Source: Nissolia schottii (Eukaryota; Streptophyta; Magnoliopsida; Fabales; Fabaceae). Taken from it: a stretch of DNA of 64,000 nucleotides. Each line of letters begins with the position of its first letter. Position 1 is the first letter of the stretch. Under the pieces are notes generated by a model, which was not told where the DNA came from, ran no database searches, and saw only the letters and a program-made list of their open reading frames with translations. The translations under genes were made by a program, and so were the position numbers. Location of the stretch: assembly GCA_003254905.1 (NCBI GenBank), contig QANU01107566.1, positions 984,587 to 1,048,586 of the forward strand, read 5' to 3'. Positions 23,502 to 36,395 of this stretch are shown piece by piece.

Positions 23502-23516
23502 ATTCATCACCATCTT

Positions 23517-24606
23517 GACCAACTCTATGTAGGTATGATCAATAATTATTTATCATAATTTGTTTTTTTTTAAAAAAAGAAAATTCTATAAAATACTAAT
23601 GTAATAAATGCATCGAAATTTACTCTTCTAAAGATTATTTTCATCATACGTACGTACATTTATACATGGATCTTTTTTTCGAGATCATTAAAATGAATAC
23701 GTTTCCTTCAACATAATTCTTTTTATATATAGATATCAAAAGCTGTGTTGGTGGTTCAGAAGGAGTTTATCAGATCCAAAATTTATTTTTTAAAAAATAA
23801 AAGAAATAAAGAGCTAAAGAGAAGGAGTTGGCAAAGGCAACAAGGAATATATACAACTAGCATTGTAGAAAAGAAAAGGTTAGAATTGGAAGTGTCAGGC
23901 AGAAGGTGGCTAGAATGTGTGTGAGTGCGTGATGGACGGAATGAAGAGTTCGGCGACCCCTTAAAGTTCAGATTTACTAATTCAAAGTCGTCGGTGGATT
24001 TAAGAAACACCACCTAGTCTTTGGAGACTCCAAGATATTCCACAATCAAACACTGGTTAGGTCTTAACTGGTCCTACATTTCTCTCGGCATGACACTTGT
24101 AACTAAAAGTGAATAATTATATATAGATAATAAATAAAATATAATAAAAAAATAAAATTATTGTATAATATAATAAGTATGTGAGATCCATATATAATTA
24201 AAAGTCATTATATTTTTATATATTGTTCATATTTTATTATTCATTTTTATTGTTCATGTAACAAATTTCAATTAGCCCCGTTAATGGTGGTTAATGCTTT
24301 CTCCCCTACTCCTGGTTTCTGCTTTTACTCCATGCACGTTTCTCTGCTCCTTGACCCACGTCTAGAGGCACTCTGCTTTGTTCTCACAAAACAGATATAT
24401 ATATTTGCATTTATGTAAAAGTTGTGTCATTTTGTTATTAATTAATGCAGTACTACAAATTATATTGGAAATAAAGGCCTAATGTGTGTTTTAAATTTAA
24501 TCTTTAGTTTGATGGAAGGTGAAGTCTCACATTGTTTAAAGAAGGTTTAAAGAAAGTTTTTATAAGAAGATATAATTTACAATTTAACACTTATAGTATT
24601 GTGCTT
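23517..24606. other. intergenic DNA
   Basis: AT-rich; no gene is recognised. Confidence 0.45.
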
Positions 24607-25112
24607 ATAGTTATTAAATTCTGTCCAGTGGTTGACTCGGCCACTCCATCGAGTCATTAGGTCATTGGATCATTAGCTGAACTGGATTTAATTAATAATT
24701 ATATATAATTAAAATTTAATTCAAATAAATGTATAGTATATATAATTATTGAGACTCTGTACTAATACTAATTAAATAGATTTATTTATTTTGAATTATT
24801 ATATATAAATATCTATATAATTTAACGATTTTGGTCTAAAATAATTAAAACTCTTAGTTTTATGAAATTATATATATAAAAATACAATTAAATTCTAATA
24901 AATATAGAATATATATATATATATATATATATAACAGTTAGGACATTATATAATAATAAGAAGAGTAGTTTAGTGATAGTAGAGCCACTTAGAACCTTAA
25001 TGGCCCAAGTTCACACCATGTTGGTGATTGTTTTGGAATTATTTCAAAATTCACTTGTAATGGTTTTTGTGCGGGTCACCGGCCCGATCTCATGATAGGG
25101 TTTAATAACTAT
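24607..25112. mobile_element. possible small TIR element
   Basis: The 12-bp inverted repeat ATAGTTATTAAA (24607-24618) and TTTAATAACTAT (25101-25112) brackets about 500 bp of AT-rich DNA containing a TA run near 24910-24934. No clear target-site duplication and no coding frame. Confidence 0.35.
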
Positions 25113-26509
25113 GATAGTGCTAGCAATGTGGCTGCTCGACCCTATCTTGTCATATGCGTGTAAGTCCAACTATATTTTGATAAGAGTATTAGTATTACTA
25201 AAGGATTTAATTTGAATTATCATGTAAAAGTCATTTAACTATATACTAACACAAACAAATATAATTAACTATTACACTCACTGCTTGAATGTTCGTGCAA
25301 ATGAAAGAAATTAATTGGACGACAATAAGAATTTTTTATACTATCAATGCATCAAAATTAAATTCATTATTAAATAGTTTTATATAAAAAATACATTTCA
25401 ATTTAATTATTTTTTTCTCTATTAACTGTAATTATTAGGTTTAATTGAAATTGAAAAAAAATAATTTTTATTAAGACAAATACTTTGAGACAATTTTTTT
25501 TTTTGTAGAAAAAGACAATTATAAGTAAAAGGAAGAAATGTTTTTATATAAGTCATTCCAAATATACGTTAACGTGTTATTGAAAGCAAAGAAAATGCGT
25601 GATGACTACTTTTAATAGGAAATTATTGTTAGAAGTCTTATTCCATCAGGAGAAAGAGAGAGTTTGTTGGTATGCAAGTTTTCTTTCCTTGTGATGATTC
25701 CATCAGTTTCATGCTTCAAGGAGAAGTAAGCCCAATTAGAAAAGGGCCCAACACACCCAATTAGCCCTTGCTTGAAATTTGAATTAGGAAATATGAGATT
25801 AATGGGGCAGGGTGTGACATTGAAATTTGGATTTAGAAAAAATAGTTGGTGGAGTCGAATAGATTTGTGTGAATGGTAGTGTGTTTCAGTGAATAAGCTT
25901 GAGTGGAAAACCTCTGTCCAAAATAATAGTGAGAAAACCTCTCACATTTAATTTAGATTAATAATCTAAACTATATGGACTAACTACTAATCTTGTAATT
26001 ACTTAAAGTCACAACATTTTTCAACAACCAAATTGATGCCCTCCAAGTCTTTTTATGGCAGGTTTTACTCCTGACGAACACTAAAGAAAGAAGGTGCACA
26101 GGACATGTGATATAACAATGTTTCCTTTGAGGCTTGAAGTATGGCGTTTATGCAGCAACAACAAGCACATTTCATTCACGTTTTGTATGCACATACTAAC
26201 ACCACCATCTCTCTTCATGCTTCATGACACACTACTGTATCTATGTAAAACTCATCAGTGTATAGATTAAAATTTGAGCCATAATAATAAAACTCTCCTT
26301 CATTAAGAAATAAATGGCTTCAATTCTTCATTACGATGCGAAGAAATAAACCTGCACATTCAATGATTGAAGCAAGTAACTTAAGTAATTACATAATGCA
26401 GAAGATATAAATAAGCGTGCATACAAGGTGCAATAAAAATCTACCCTCCAAGCAGATAACTAGACAAAATTCTTGTGGCAAACATTTATGCACCTACGCC
26501 ACAAATACT
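25113..26509. other. intergenic DNA
   Basis: No gene is recognised. It would contain any distal 3' end of the COBRA-like transcript. Confidence 0.45.
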
Positions 26510-26520
26510 ATTCTCTACAG

Positions 26521-26776
26521 ACTAAACTTTCAAATTTGTCCTTAAAATTGGCAACGTCAATCTAGTTTGTCCCATGTTATGAAAATGATTATATTAATCT
26601 TTGAAGCTACCAAAAATTGATTATGTTAGTTTTTTGACATCGGTCAAATTAGTCTATCTAAAGTATTAATTTGACCGACTTTTGGCAACCTCACGGACTA
26701 ATATGACAATTTTTATAACCTAGAGACAAATTTGACCAACACTAACAACTTTAGAGACGAATTTGAAGGTTCACTC
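26521..26776. mobile_element. MULE-type MITE, 256 bp, just after COBRA stop
   Basis: The two halves are inverted copies meeting near 26665; the outer ends read ACTTTCAAATTTGTCC and, inward from the right, ACCTTCAAATTCGTCT. Flanks carry an 11-bp duplication with one difference: ATTCTCTACAG at 26510-26520 and ATTCTCTCCAG at 26777-26787. Long TIRs with a 9-11-bp duplication suit Mutator-like elements. The right edge is about 6 bp downstream of the COBRA-like stop codon. Confidence 0.75.
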
Positions 26777-26792
26777 ATTCTCTCCAGTTATG

Positions 26793-29577
26793 TCAATATA
26801 AGATTGCCAAAGAAGCAAGAATCCCTATGACGGTGCTTAGTACAGAGACAACTAGTTTTGAACATGCATTTGGAAGCCAAGGGTATGCATCCGGAGGGGG
26901 CATTACACAGTTATCTCCGTTGAAATAGATCCTTCGCGGAAACGCCCATCCCTTATCGAACGTGAAGGATGATTTGTCCTTTCGGAATAAGAGCTCTGAC
27001 TGCACGTTCCCGAGGGGTCCAGCCGAAGTAAGCAAATCATTGTAGAACTTGACTCCCCACAACATACCGGTATCATCTGCAAAACAAAAATCCCAAAACA
27101 ATTACATGGGAATCAGAATGTTTTCTTCACGAGATCATATAGGAGACTAGGACTATGATCATGTAAGATATAAACTCACTGAAGCCCTCGTAAGGTGTCA
27201 GCGACTTGTAGTTAAAGCTGAAAAGCTGGGTTACATTGTCGAAATTGGGGTGCTGCACAACAATGTTCCATTGCGAATAGTTCATTCTGTAATTGAAATT
27301 TGTGACAGTGATCTTCACCCTCCAGTAATCTTTATATTGGAGCTTCACATGCCAATGCACTCGAATAGGGCACATATGGCTCGTGCACTGGACTAGAGGT
27401 GTATTCAAAGCTTTGCCCGGTGGGGCCACAACTGAAGCTAAATGCGGAGATTTTGGACTGGAGAAGAAACTCAGAAATTCATCAGAAGGAAGTTTCAGAT
27501 ATTTACCGAAAGATAAGTTAAGGACTTACTCTACGCAGCTGCCGGGTTCTGTTTTGTTTTGACAGCCACAGGTGCAGGTTGGGCAGTTTACAATTGTATC
27601 GTTATAGAAGGACGAGAGCGAAACGCAGCAAGTTGGGGTCTTCTGAGCCAGGAATTGAGAATACGTGCAGGTAACATTCCAGGTCACTGCCACACAATAT
27701 GTTGGTTAAGCTAAACAGAATACAAATCTACTCAGAAATTTTCTTAACAATGCCGAAAAATGATGCATGAGTAATTATTTCTAGTTATATCACAATTTCT
27801 AGTGTGACTACACACATAATTAGAATAGAAAAGTTTCCTCAATTTTGTAAGACACCTAACTCATAATAAAGGCTGCTGTATACGTATCTTATATCTAGAT
27901 GTTGGTTTTATCGTTTTAGTTCAGAAAGCATATCTATATGTATAATTCCAAAGTCAATGCATTTTGCAAGTAACTTACTCAAGGCCTGAGTGGTTCTCCT
28001 CTTGTCATTGGTGATAAATTTTGTTGGTTTTACAATCTTCGCAGGGCCACAAGTATAACCAGGACCTGGTGCTTTAAGGGTAAAATTCCTTGGCAGTTTG
28101 ACCGTCTTGTTAGTTGTTCCTGCCAAACCGACAGTAATTTGGAATGAACTTATTGCAGTGTCGGGGTCTTGAGCCCATGCGTTTAAGACTCCCCCTTTGC
28201 AGCAATTCGCGACCTGCATGTTGTAAGGAGTTCCTGGCAGTAAATCCACGACAGTCGGGTCCTTCTTGCAGCAATGTGGGATGCTCCCCTTGAACTTTGA
28301 ACAGTCTCCTTGCTCAGTGGTTTGGCCTCCCATCATGTTCCAAATAACTTCCTTCTTAGCCCATGTCCACCCTAATTTCCATCCAGGAGCCTGGATATGG
28401 CGATACTGTTGAAAGTTGTACATCGTAACGACAGCCTTCATCGCAAACAAGAAGGATTCATTAAGTTGGAGAAACAGGAAAAGCCGGACAATGTATCAAC
28501 ATTAAAATCTTAAAGTTAAAAGGTAATAGAAAGATTGGCACCATCTTTAGAGAAAAATGCAATTAAGCCTCCCTGGCTTTTATAAATGTGCAAATTGACA
28601 CCTAACATTTCATACTCAAACATGGATTCCTATTAACTTTCACTATGTCAAAAATAATAGCCAATTAACAATATTCATTTAACCAATCATAGATTCCTTT
28701 TCTTTTAGAGGATCAATCAAGCCAAATAGAAGCATAATCCTATTAATTTCAGGTTAAGAGTTCATAACTCACAATAACAATATAATTTTTTTCCAAGGAT
28801 TTTCTGACATTAATTAGAAAGAAGTGATCACTTACAATATAGCCATCTCCAGTCCAGGTTGTGACATCCCATTTGATTGTTATATTGCCAGTTGGATCAA
28901 GAGCATCATAGGCTTCTGTGCATAAACAACAACCAGGAAGAAAAATGTTGAAGACTTTTCAATTCACACAGCATACTTGAACACAAATACTTTCACAAAT
29001 TAAAGCTGTGTGTACATCACTCAATTGCTTCTCCATAAAAAAATTGAACCCATGACTATGACTAAAAACATCACATTTCCTTCAAGTTAGATAAAGTGGA
29101 ATACTTTGCTGCCTTTACTTTTAGCAATTTTCCATCTTCATTCAATAGATGCTGAACACAAAGAGAATCAAATTTAAGAGAAGTTCAAGGTCTGTGTCTA
29201 TAGTTCAACAAATAGGACTCAGTTGACAACATCACAATAATAGGCAACATTGTAAACTTTTCTTTCATTTTAAAAAAGAAACCTTTTGAACAAAAAAAAA
29301 GTGAAGAAAAAAAAACACCTTACATGGCATTGAATAAACTTAAAAGTGAAAAGGGTCCAAAAAAATTGGAAAGAGACAGAGTTTTGAGGAAAATGGGAAG
29401 CAGAACTGAAAAGCATACGAAAATGTTGGCAAGGATAAGAAAGATTGAGAGCTAGGAGGCAGAGGCAGAACCTGTAGAAGTGAATGTGGTGACAGAGAGC
29501 AGTAGCAGGAGGAGCAAGGTTGCAAAGAAGCGGGGAATGACAACAGATCCAGCGGCTTGTAACCAGAGAGAGTCCAT
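26793..29577 (-). CDS. COB: COBRA-family GPI-anchored protein
   Basis: COBRA proteins sit on the outer face of the plasma membrane and in the wall, and guide oriented cellulose microfibril deposition. Six exons are inferred: 29577-29472, 28915-28836, 28435-27979, 27686-27530, 27457-27180 and 27076-26793 (453 aa; Arabidopsis COBRA is 456). Residues 1-35 are a signal peptide with a Leu-rich core. EAYDALDPTGNITIKWD begins the mature protein, followed by KGSIPHCCKKDPTVVDLLPG, the Cys-rich TCCVSLSS...CPTCTCGCQ region (about 233-260), and RVHWHVKLQYK. The C-terminus NCVMPPPDAYPWLPN then a small-residue site near Asn429-Ser432 and a hydrophobic tail fits GPI attachment. Wording is closest to COBRA/COBL1; COBL2 or COBL4 are less likely. 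All exon phases agree and no damage is seen. A MITE follows the stop codon. Confidence 0.94.
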
Positions 29578-29652
29578 TTCTTCGTTGCTCTGAGTGACGG
29601 GGTTTTCGATCATGAATGAGAGCTCAAACAAGAAAGGTGATAAACCTCGCTG

Positions 29653-29660
29653 CTATATAG
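29653..29660 (-). promoter_or_regulatory. TATA box of the COBRA-like gene
   Basis: CTATATAG about 76 bp upstream of the ATG on the minus strand, in GC-richer surroundings, at a suitable distance for a short leader. Confidence 0.55.
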
Positions 29661-29773
29661 GGAGGGACCCTCTTCGTATGTCCGGAAAACAGAGTTTCAG
29701 ATTCCAAATGGCAATAATACCCTTAACAGGGACATTATCAGATTTTCTCTCTCTCTTTTTTTTTTTTTTTTTT

Positions 29774-29866
29774 NNNNNNNNNNNNNNNNNNNNNNNNNNN
29801 NNNNNNNNNNNNNNNNNNNNNNNNNNNNNNNNNNNNNNNNNNNNNNNNNNNNNNNNNNNNNNNNNN
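29774..29866. other. assembly gap (93 N)
   Basis: Unresolved bases in the COBRA-like upstream region, with T-runs on both sides. The true length of the T tract or of missing sequence is unknown. Confidence 1.
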
Positions 29867-31160
29867 TTTTTTAGAGGTTTTAGTTAGGGTTTTCTCCACT
29901 TTAACAAATGTGATTTTTTTGGTAATTTAGATGTTATTATAATGATGATTTTTGCTATTCTTTTAAGCCACTGTATTGAGCAATAAAACTTCAACTCATA
30001 GAAGATAAAAAAGGTTGGCACTTAACTCTTATATTTATTGATTTTAATAGAAGGTCATTTTAGATGTTATTATATGAGGTGCGGAAATTAATTAAGAAAA
30101 GGCTTCTTCTTCTTCTTTCTTTTTTTTTTTTTTGTTTCTTTGATAGGTTTAAATTAGTGAGGGATAATATTGGAAAAATGAAACATGAAAGGATGCAAAA
30201 GGATCATGTGATGTGGAAACAAGATAGCGAAGTGTTCGTACGTGTGCCTCTATCGACGTGATAAATTCATACCTTGGTCGGCTTGAGGGATGTTTGCTGT
30301 GTTTTCTCTCAACACAAGAAGATGTTTCTATCGATTAATTAAAAGGTTGTCATTAGCAGGTGCCTTTAATGCTCTAAAAACGTCTTTAAGATACTTAGCT
30401 TAACCCTTAATTAAATCACCTGTTAAATTGTTTGAGAGTTTAATTGTGAATAAAATTCTCACATAGTTGTTGAACTTGAACCTAGAGTCTAATAGTCGCT
30501 GCAACACCTTGTAAAACCGAGAGTTTGAAGCTCGCCTCTCCTGCCAATCTTCTATGAACTAGTGATCGTGATATATGTGCGTTGCCACTAGGATTATTGA
30601 TTATTGCCAATTGCAATAACACAATTTCTTTATTCATTTAAAGCATATGCCACTTATTAAGAGGAACTTTGCTGTAGTGTTAAGTCACATGAATACTAAT
30701 GATGTGCTTTCAAACCTTGCTTGGCTTAAGTTTAAATTCAAGTATTTAACAATGATTAATTGTCACGAGGCATCATTCCCGCTCAATACTATTTACAACT
30801 CTCTAGTCTATATTTTCACATACTGTTGCGCAAGCTTATCAAGCATCATGCGTGCCACTTAAGGCGCTATTTTTACTGATTAACGTCAATTGCAAATCAT
30901 TGAACCTACTCGGGAGAATTTGATCATAGATAGTTCAGGGATAATGCTACCTCCTTTGTCTGTGTTCAAAATAACCAACATTTTCTATCAATTAGATAGT
31001 TATGTTTAAAAACAAATGTCTACAGTTAAATAGAAAATGATAAATATATAATAAAATTTCATGATGATACATAATACATTAGAGTTAGACATCACATGAT
31101 TTATACACTATCCTGCCAAATCTATTTCATCAAAGTCGTTGTCTTGGATTCCTAAGAGAA
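29867..31160. other. intergenic DNA
   Basis: No gene is recognised. T-rich tracts occur near 30110-30133. Confidence 0.45.
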
Positions 31161-31167
31161 AAAGTAT

Positions 31168-31443
31168 CTAAGAGGGCTTGAATAGTGAACACTCTTCAAC
31201 AGAGGCGCTTTCATTTTCTGGGGAACTTGTAGGTGGATCCCAATCACTGCAATTGCTAACCACTACAGGAAAATGGGGCCGGACTTGCAATTCAAAACCC
31301 TGATTGCGCATGTTCGGCAAGATAAAACACATTGAATTCACATTTCCATCAAACACTGATTCTGATGGCCAAATGCAGGGTGAAGATCCTAGCTGGAGAG
31401 GGAAAGAAGTTATGAATTTGAGCCATCTATCCAAACTAGACAC
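31168..31443 (-). pseudogene. orphan coding-like fragment
   Basis: A 91-codon frame with a product that reads like ordinary protein, including NVNSMCFILPNMRNQGF and PHFPVVVSNCSDWDPP, and an acidic tail ending SVEECSLFKPS. TTTCCCTCTCCAG on the minus strand at about 31390-31402 looks like a splice acceptor, so this may be the last exon of a gene whose other exons I cannot find. Alternatives are a captured fragment or chance. It lies about 300 bp beyond the PPR stop on the same strand and could overlap that gene's 3' UTR. Confidence 0.25.
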
Positions 31444-31735
31444 TCACAGCAAGATGATTAAACCCAAAACCGAAGTGTTCCACAATCACAAAAAAAATCC
31501 TAAATCAAGCATGTGTATATATATATAGAACACCCCACTTCAAAATTGAGCTCAGTATCAAACAAATGCATGCGCATTTCCGACCAAGGAACCGGTTCCA
31601 AATAGCAACTTATTTGAGAAGTTGTCAAGAGTAAAAGTAATCATGAGACAAATGAAAAACAATGGTTACAATTGGGAAGTCTAATCCAAAAACCCTTTGA
31701 CAAGCCAACATGGTATACTAGAACTAGAGAAAAGA

Positions 31736-33307
31736 TCAAGCACGACCCATCATTCGCTTTGGTTTCTTAACAAAACTCAACCGAATCTGTTTGAGCTTTC
31801 TCCTCTTCCTCGCCATCTTCTCAGGCAAAGTCTCCCTCTTCTTCCCCGCCTTCACCGCCTTCTTCTTCAGGTACCTCGGGTCAACAGCATAGTCTTTCCG
31901 GACCACAGGCAGGCCCATCTTGGTGGCCTCGTTGAAGAGAGCATTGACCTTATCGACACGGTTCTGAGCACCAAACTTCCCCATCAACAAGTGATAGGTC
32001 TCAACCCCAGGCTCACACCCATCACCCTTCATCATTGCAAACAAGCTGAGAGCATGGTCAACCCTCTCAATCCCACACAAAATCTTGATAAAGTGATAGT
32101 AGGCCTTCTTGTCAAGGGCGCCGCCGAACCCACAAGACTTCATCCGATCAATCATCTCATTGCCCTCTTCGAGCCTCGCAGCCTGGTACAAGCTCCTGAT
32201 CAGCACAAGGAAAGTGGTCTCATTGGGGTAGCAACCCCACTCCCCCATGCTGCACAACAGCTTCAACGCATCCTCCGTCTTCCTCATCTTGCACAGATTC
32301 GAGATCAACACGTTGAACGTCTCCGCGTTACGGGGGACGCCGCGGCACTCCATCTCCACCAGAACCTTCTCGGCCTCTTCGTGGATCCGGAACGGCTCCT
32401 TCTCCCTGCAAAGCCTGCACACGCACTCGACCATCGCGTTGTAGGAATCCACGCCTAGCTCGAACCCTCCCCTGTACATCTCCGCCGCCAGCCGCCGCGC
32501 CTCCTCGAGCTTCCCGCTATTGCACCAGCCTCTGATGAGCGAATCGCACGTCGATTCGTTCGGGAAGAACTCCTTCGCCAAATCCTTCACCATCTTCTCC
32601 GCGTAACTGGCGAACCCTTTCTCGCAGAGCTTCTCCACGACGAGGTTCAGCGAACAGCGATCGCGCTTCAGGTTGTAGTCCTTTTCCATCCGGTCGAAGA
32701 ATTGGACCGCCTGGGTGGCCCGGCCGGCTCGGACGAGCCGGTCGATCGCCGAGTTTAGGGTTTTAGGACCAGCGACGCCGCCGTTTTCGGCTGCAGCGGC
32801 GGCGGCAAGGAGGTCGTGCGTTGCCTTGAAGTCCTTGCGGCGGCCGAAGAAATCAACGAAGTAGGAGAGGGCTTCGTCGGTGGGGTCGAATTTAGGGTTC
32901 GCGAGGAGCCATTGGTGGAACCCCACAGCGTTGCGTCCAGCTTGAGGGGAGAGGTTTAGGGTTTGGAGGACGAGGCTTGGGGTTGGGGTGATGTGCGAGA
33001 AGCTGAGCTGGAGGCGCTGCGGGATGGAGATAGGGTCCGAGTCCGGGTCCTTGAGGAGCTCCGACGAGAGGGACTGGGCGATCGGATCTGGGGCGGAGGG
33101 TTCCAACGAGGAGAAGTTTCTAGCTGTGAAGAGTGAGGGCGGAGTGATGAGGTTTGGGGATGGTGAGAGATTGGGAGAGGGGGGACGTGGAAGGAGACGA
33201 TTAGTGGGTTGAATCGGAGAAGAAGATGATGAAATGAACGATGAGGGAGCCAAACGGAAGGAACGGAGGAAGAGCCTCCGAAGTTGCAGAGACGGTAATG
33301 GCGGCAT
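31736..33307 (-). CDS. P-class pentatricopeptide repeat protein
   Basis: An intronless 523-aa frame, as usual for PPR genes. PPR proteins bind organelle RNA one base per repeat and act in processing, stability or translation. The N-terminus is rich in Arg, Ser and Pro and lacks acidic residues for about 60 residues (RRLFLRSFRLAPSSF), fitting a mitochondrial, perhaps plastid, transit peptide. Tandem 35-residue repeats run from about 180 to 470, for example ETFNVLISNLCKMRKTEDAL and TYHLLMGKFGAQNRVDKV. There is no E, DYW or SMR domain, hence P class. The last 45 residues form a strongly basic tail (MARKRRKLKQIRLSFVKKPK) that is not a PPR motif. I do not recognise the orthologue. The promoter has site II and telo-box elements. 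Confidence 0.93.
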   Translation of the reverse strand: MPPLPSLQLRRLFLRSFRLAPSSFISSSSSPIQPTNRLLPRPPSPNLSPSPNLITPPSLFTARNFSSLEPSAPDPIAQSLSSELLKDPDSDPISIPQRLQLSFSHITPTPSLVLQTLNLSPQAGRNAVGFHQWLLANPKFDPTDEALSYFVDFFGRRKDFKATHDLLAAAAAAENGGVAGPKTLNSAIDRLVRAGRATQAVQFFDRMEKDYNLKRDRCSLNLVVEKLCEKGFASYAEKMVKDLAKEFFPNESTCDSLIRGWCNSGKLEEARRLAAEMYRGGFELGVDSYNAMVECVCRLCREKEPFRIHEEAEKVLVEMECRGVPRNAETFNVLISNLCKMRKTEDALKLLCSMGEWGCYPNETTFLVLIRSLYQAARLEEGNEMIDRMKSCGFGGALDKKAYYHFIKILCGIERVDHALSLFAMMKGDGCEPGVETYHLLMGKFGAQNRVDKVNALFNEATKMGLPVVRKDYAVDPRYLKKKAVKAGKKRETLPEKMARKRRKLKQIRLSFVKKPKRMMGRA

Positions 33308-33310
33308 TTT

Positions 33311-33420
33311 TAGGGTTTACGGAGGCTGCTCAGATCAGTCAGAGTGAGAGCAAGAAGAAGGAGGCTCTGTAAGGTCAACGTGACAATGGCATTGGGCCCG
33401 GCCCAGCCTAGCCCAGCCCA
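33311..33420 (-). promoter_or_regulatory. telo-box and site II cluster of the PPR promoter
   Basis: On the minus strand, AAACCCTA (33311-33318) sits 4 nt before the ATG. TGGGCC/TGGGCT site II elements cluster at 33393-33398, 33400-33405 (opposite orientation possible), 33410-33415 and 33415-33420. This pair is well known in promoters of plant genes for ribosomal and mitochondrial proteins and binds TCP factors. Confidence 0.75.
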
Positions 33421-33423
33421 ATC

Positions 33424-35888
<2,465 letters not shown>

Positions 35889-36395
35889 CGTTTGTGTTTG
35901 TTGGAAGAGGCAACGGGCAACTGATTGGTGATCACTAATGAGTCTTGATTCATTGTATTGCTTCGATTTACACTACTTTGCTTTGGTCCTAACAGGGCAA
36001 GCCTGGCACTGCATATAAACTCGACTGTAAGACTTTGGACGAGCCTCTAAATGTACAAAACGTTATGGAAGATAACATTTGAACTTCAAGAAGGTGAAAT
36101 GTCAAAGGCCTAAGTTGCCCTTACTCCTGAAGTTGTCTGCATTCCTACACCCAAGCTGAAGAATGTGAACCCACTCACTCCCAACTATTTAACTCAAATG
36201 TAAGGTTCTAATAATAAAAAATAGCTTAACAAAATATAGGGCAACGACAGTAATGAATACTAGAAGAGCACAATAATGAGCAATTATATGACTTGCAATT
36301 CTTGCATTTATCCAGAATCACATTAACCTTAAATCACACGCAAAGTTGAAGAGTTAGCCCTGAGAAAAATTATGTAAATCTAACATTTAATTTAA
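35889..36395 (+). repeat. unclassified dispersed repeat, copy A
   Basis: About 500 bp matching 38201-38657 in the same orientation, with shared phrases such as ATGATCACTAATGAGT-like sequence, CACTACTTTGCT, GGTCCTAACAGGGCA and AACTATTTAACTCAAATGTA. Non-coding. It also matches the reverse strand of 37843-38068. Confidence 0.8.

Noticed and set aside
31697-32458. 253-codon plus-strand frame
   Set aside because: Antisense shadow of the PPR gene; product lacks any domain and the minus frame carries clear PPR repeats.
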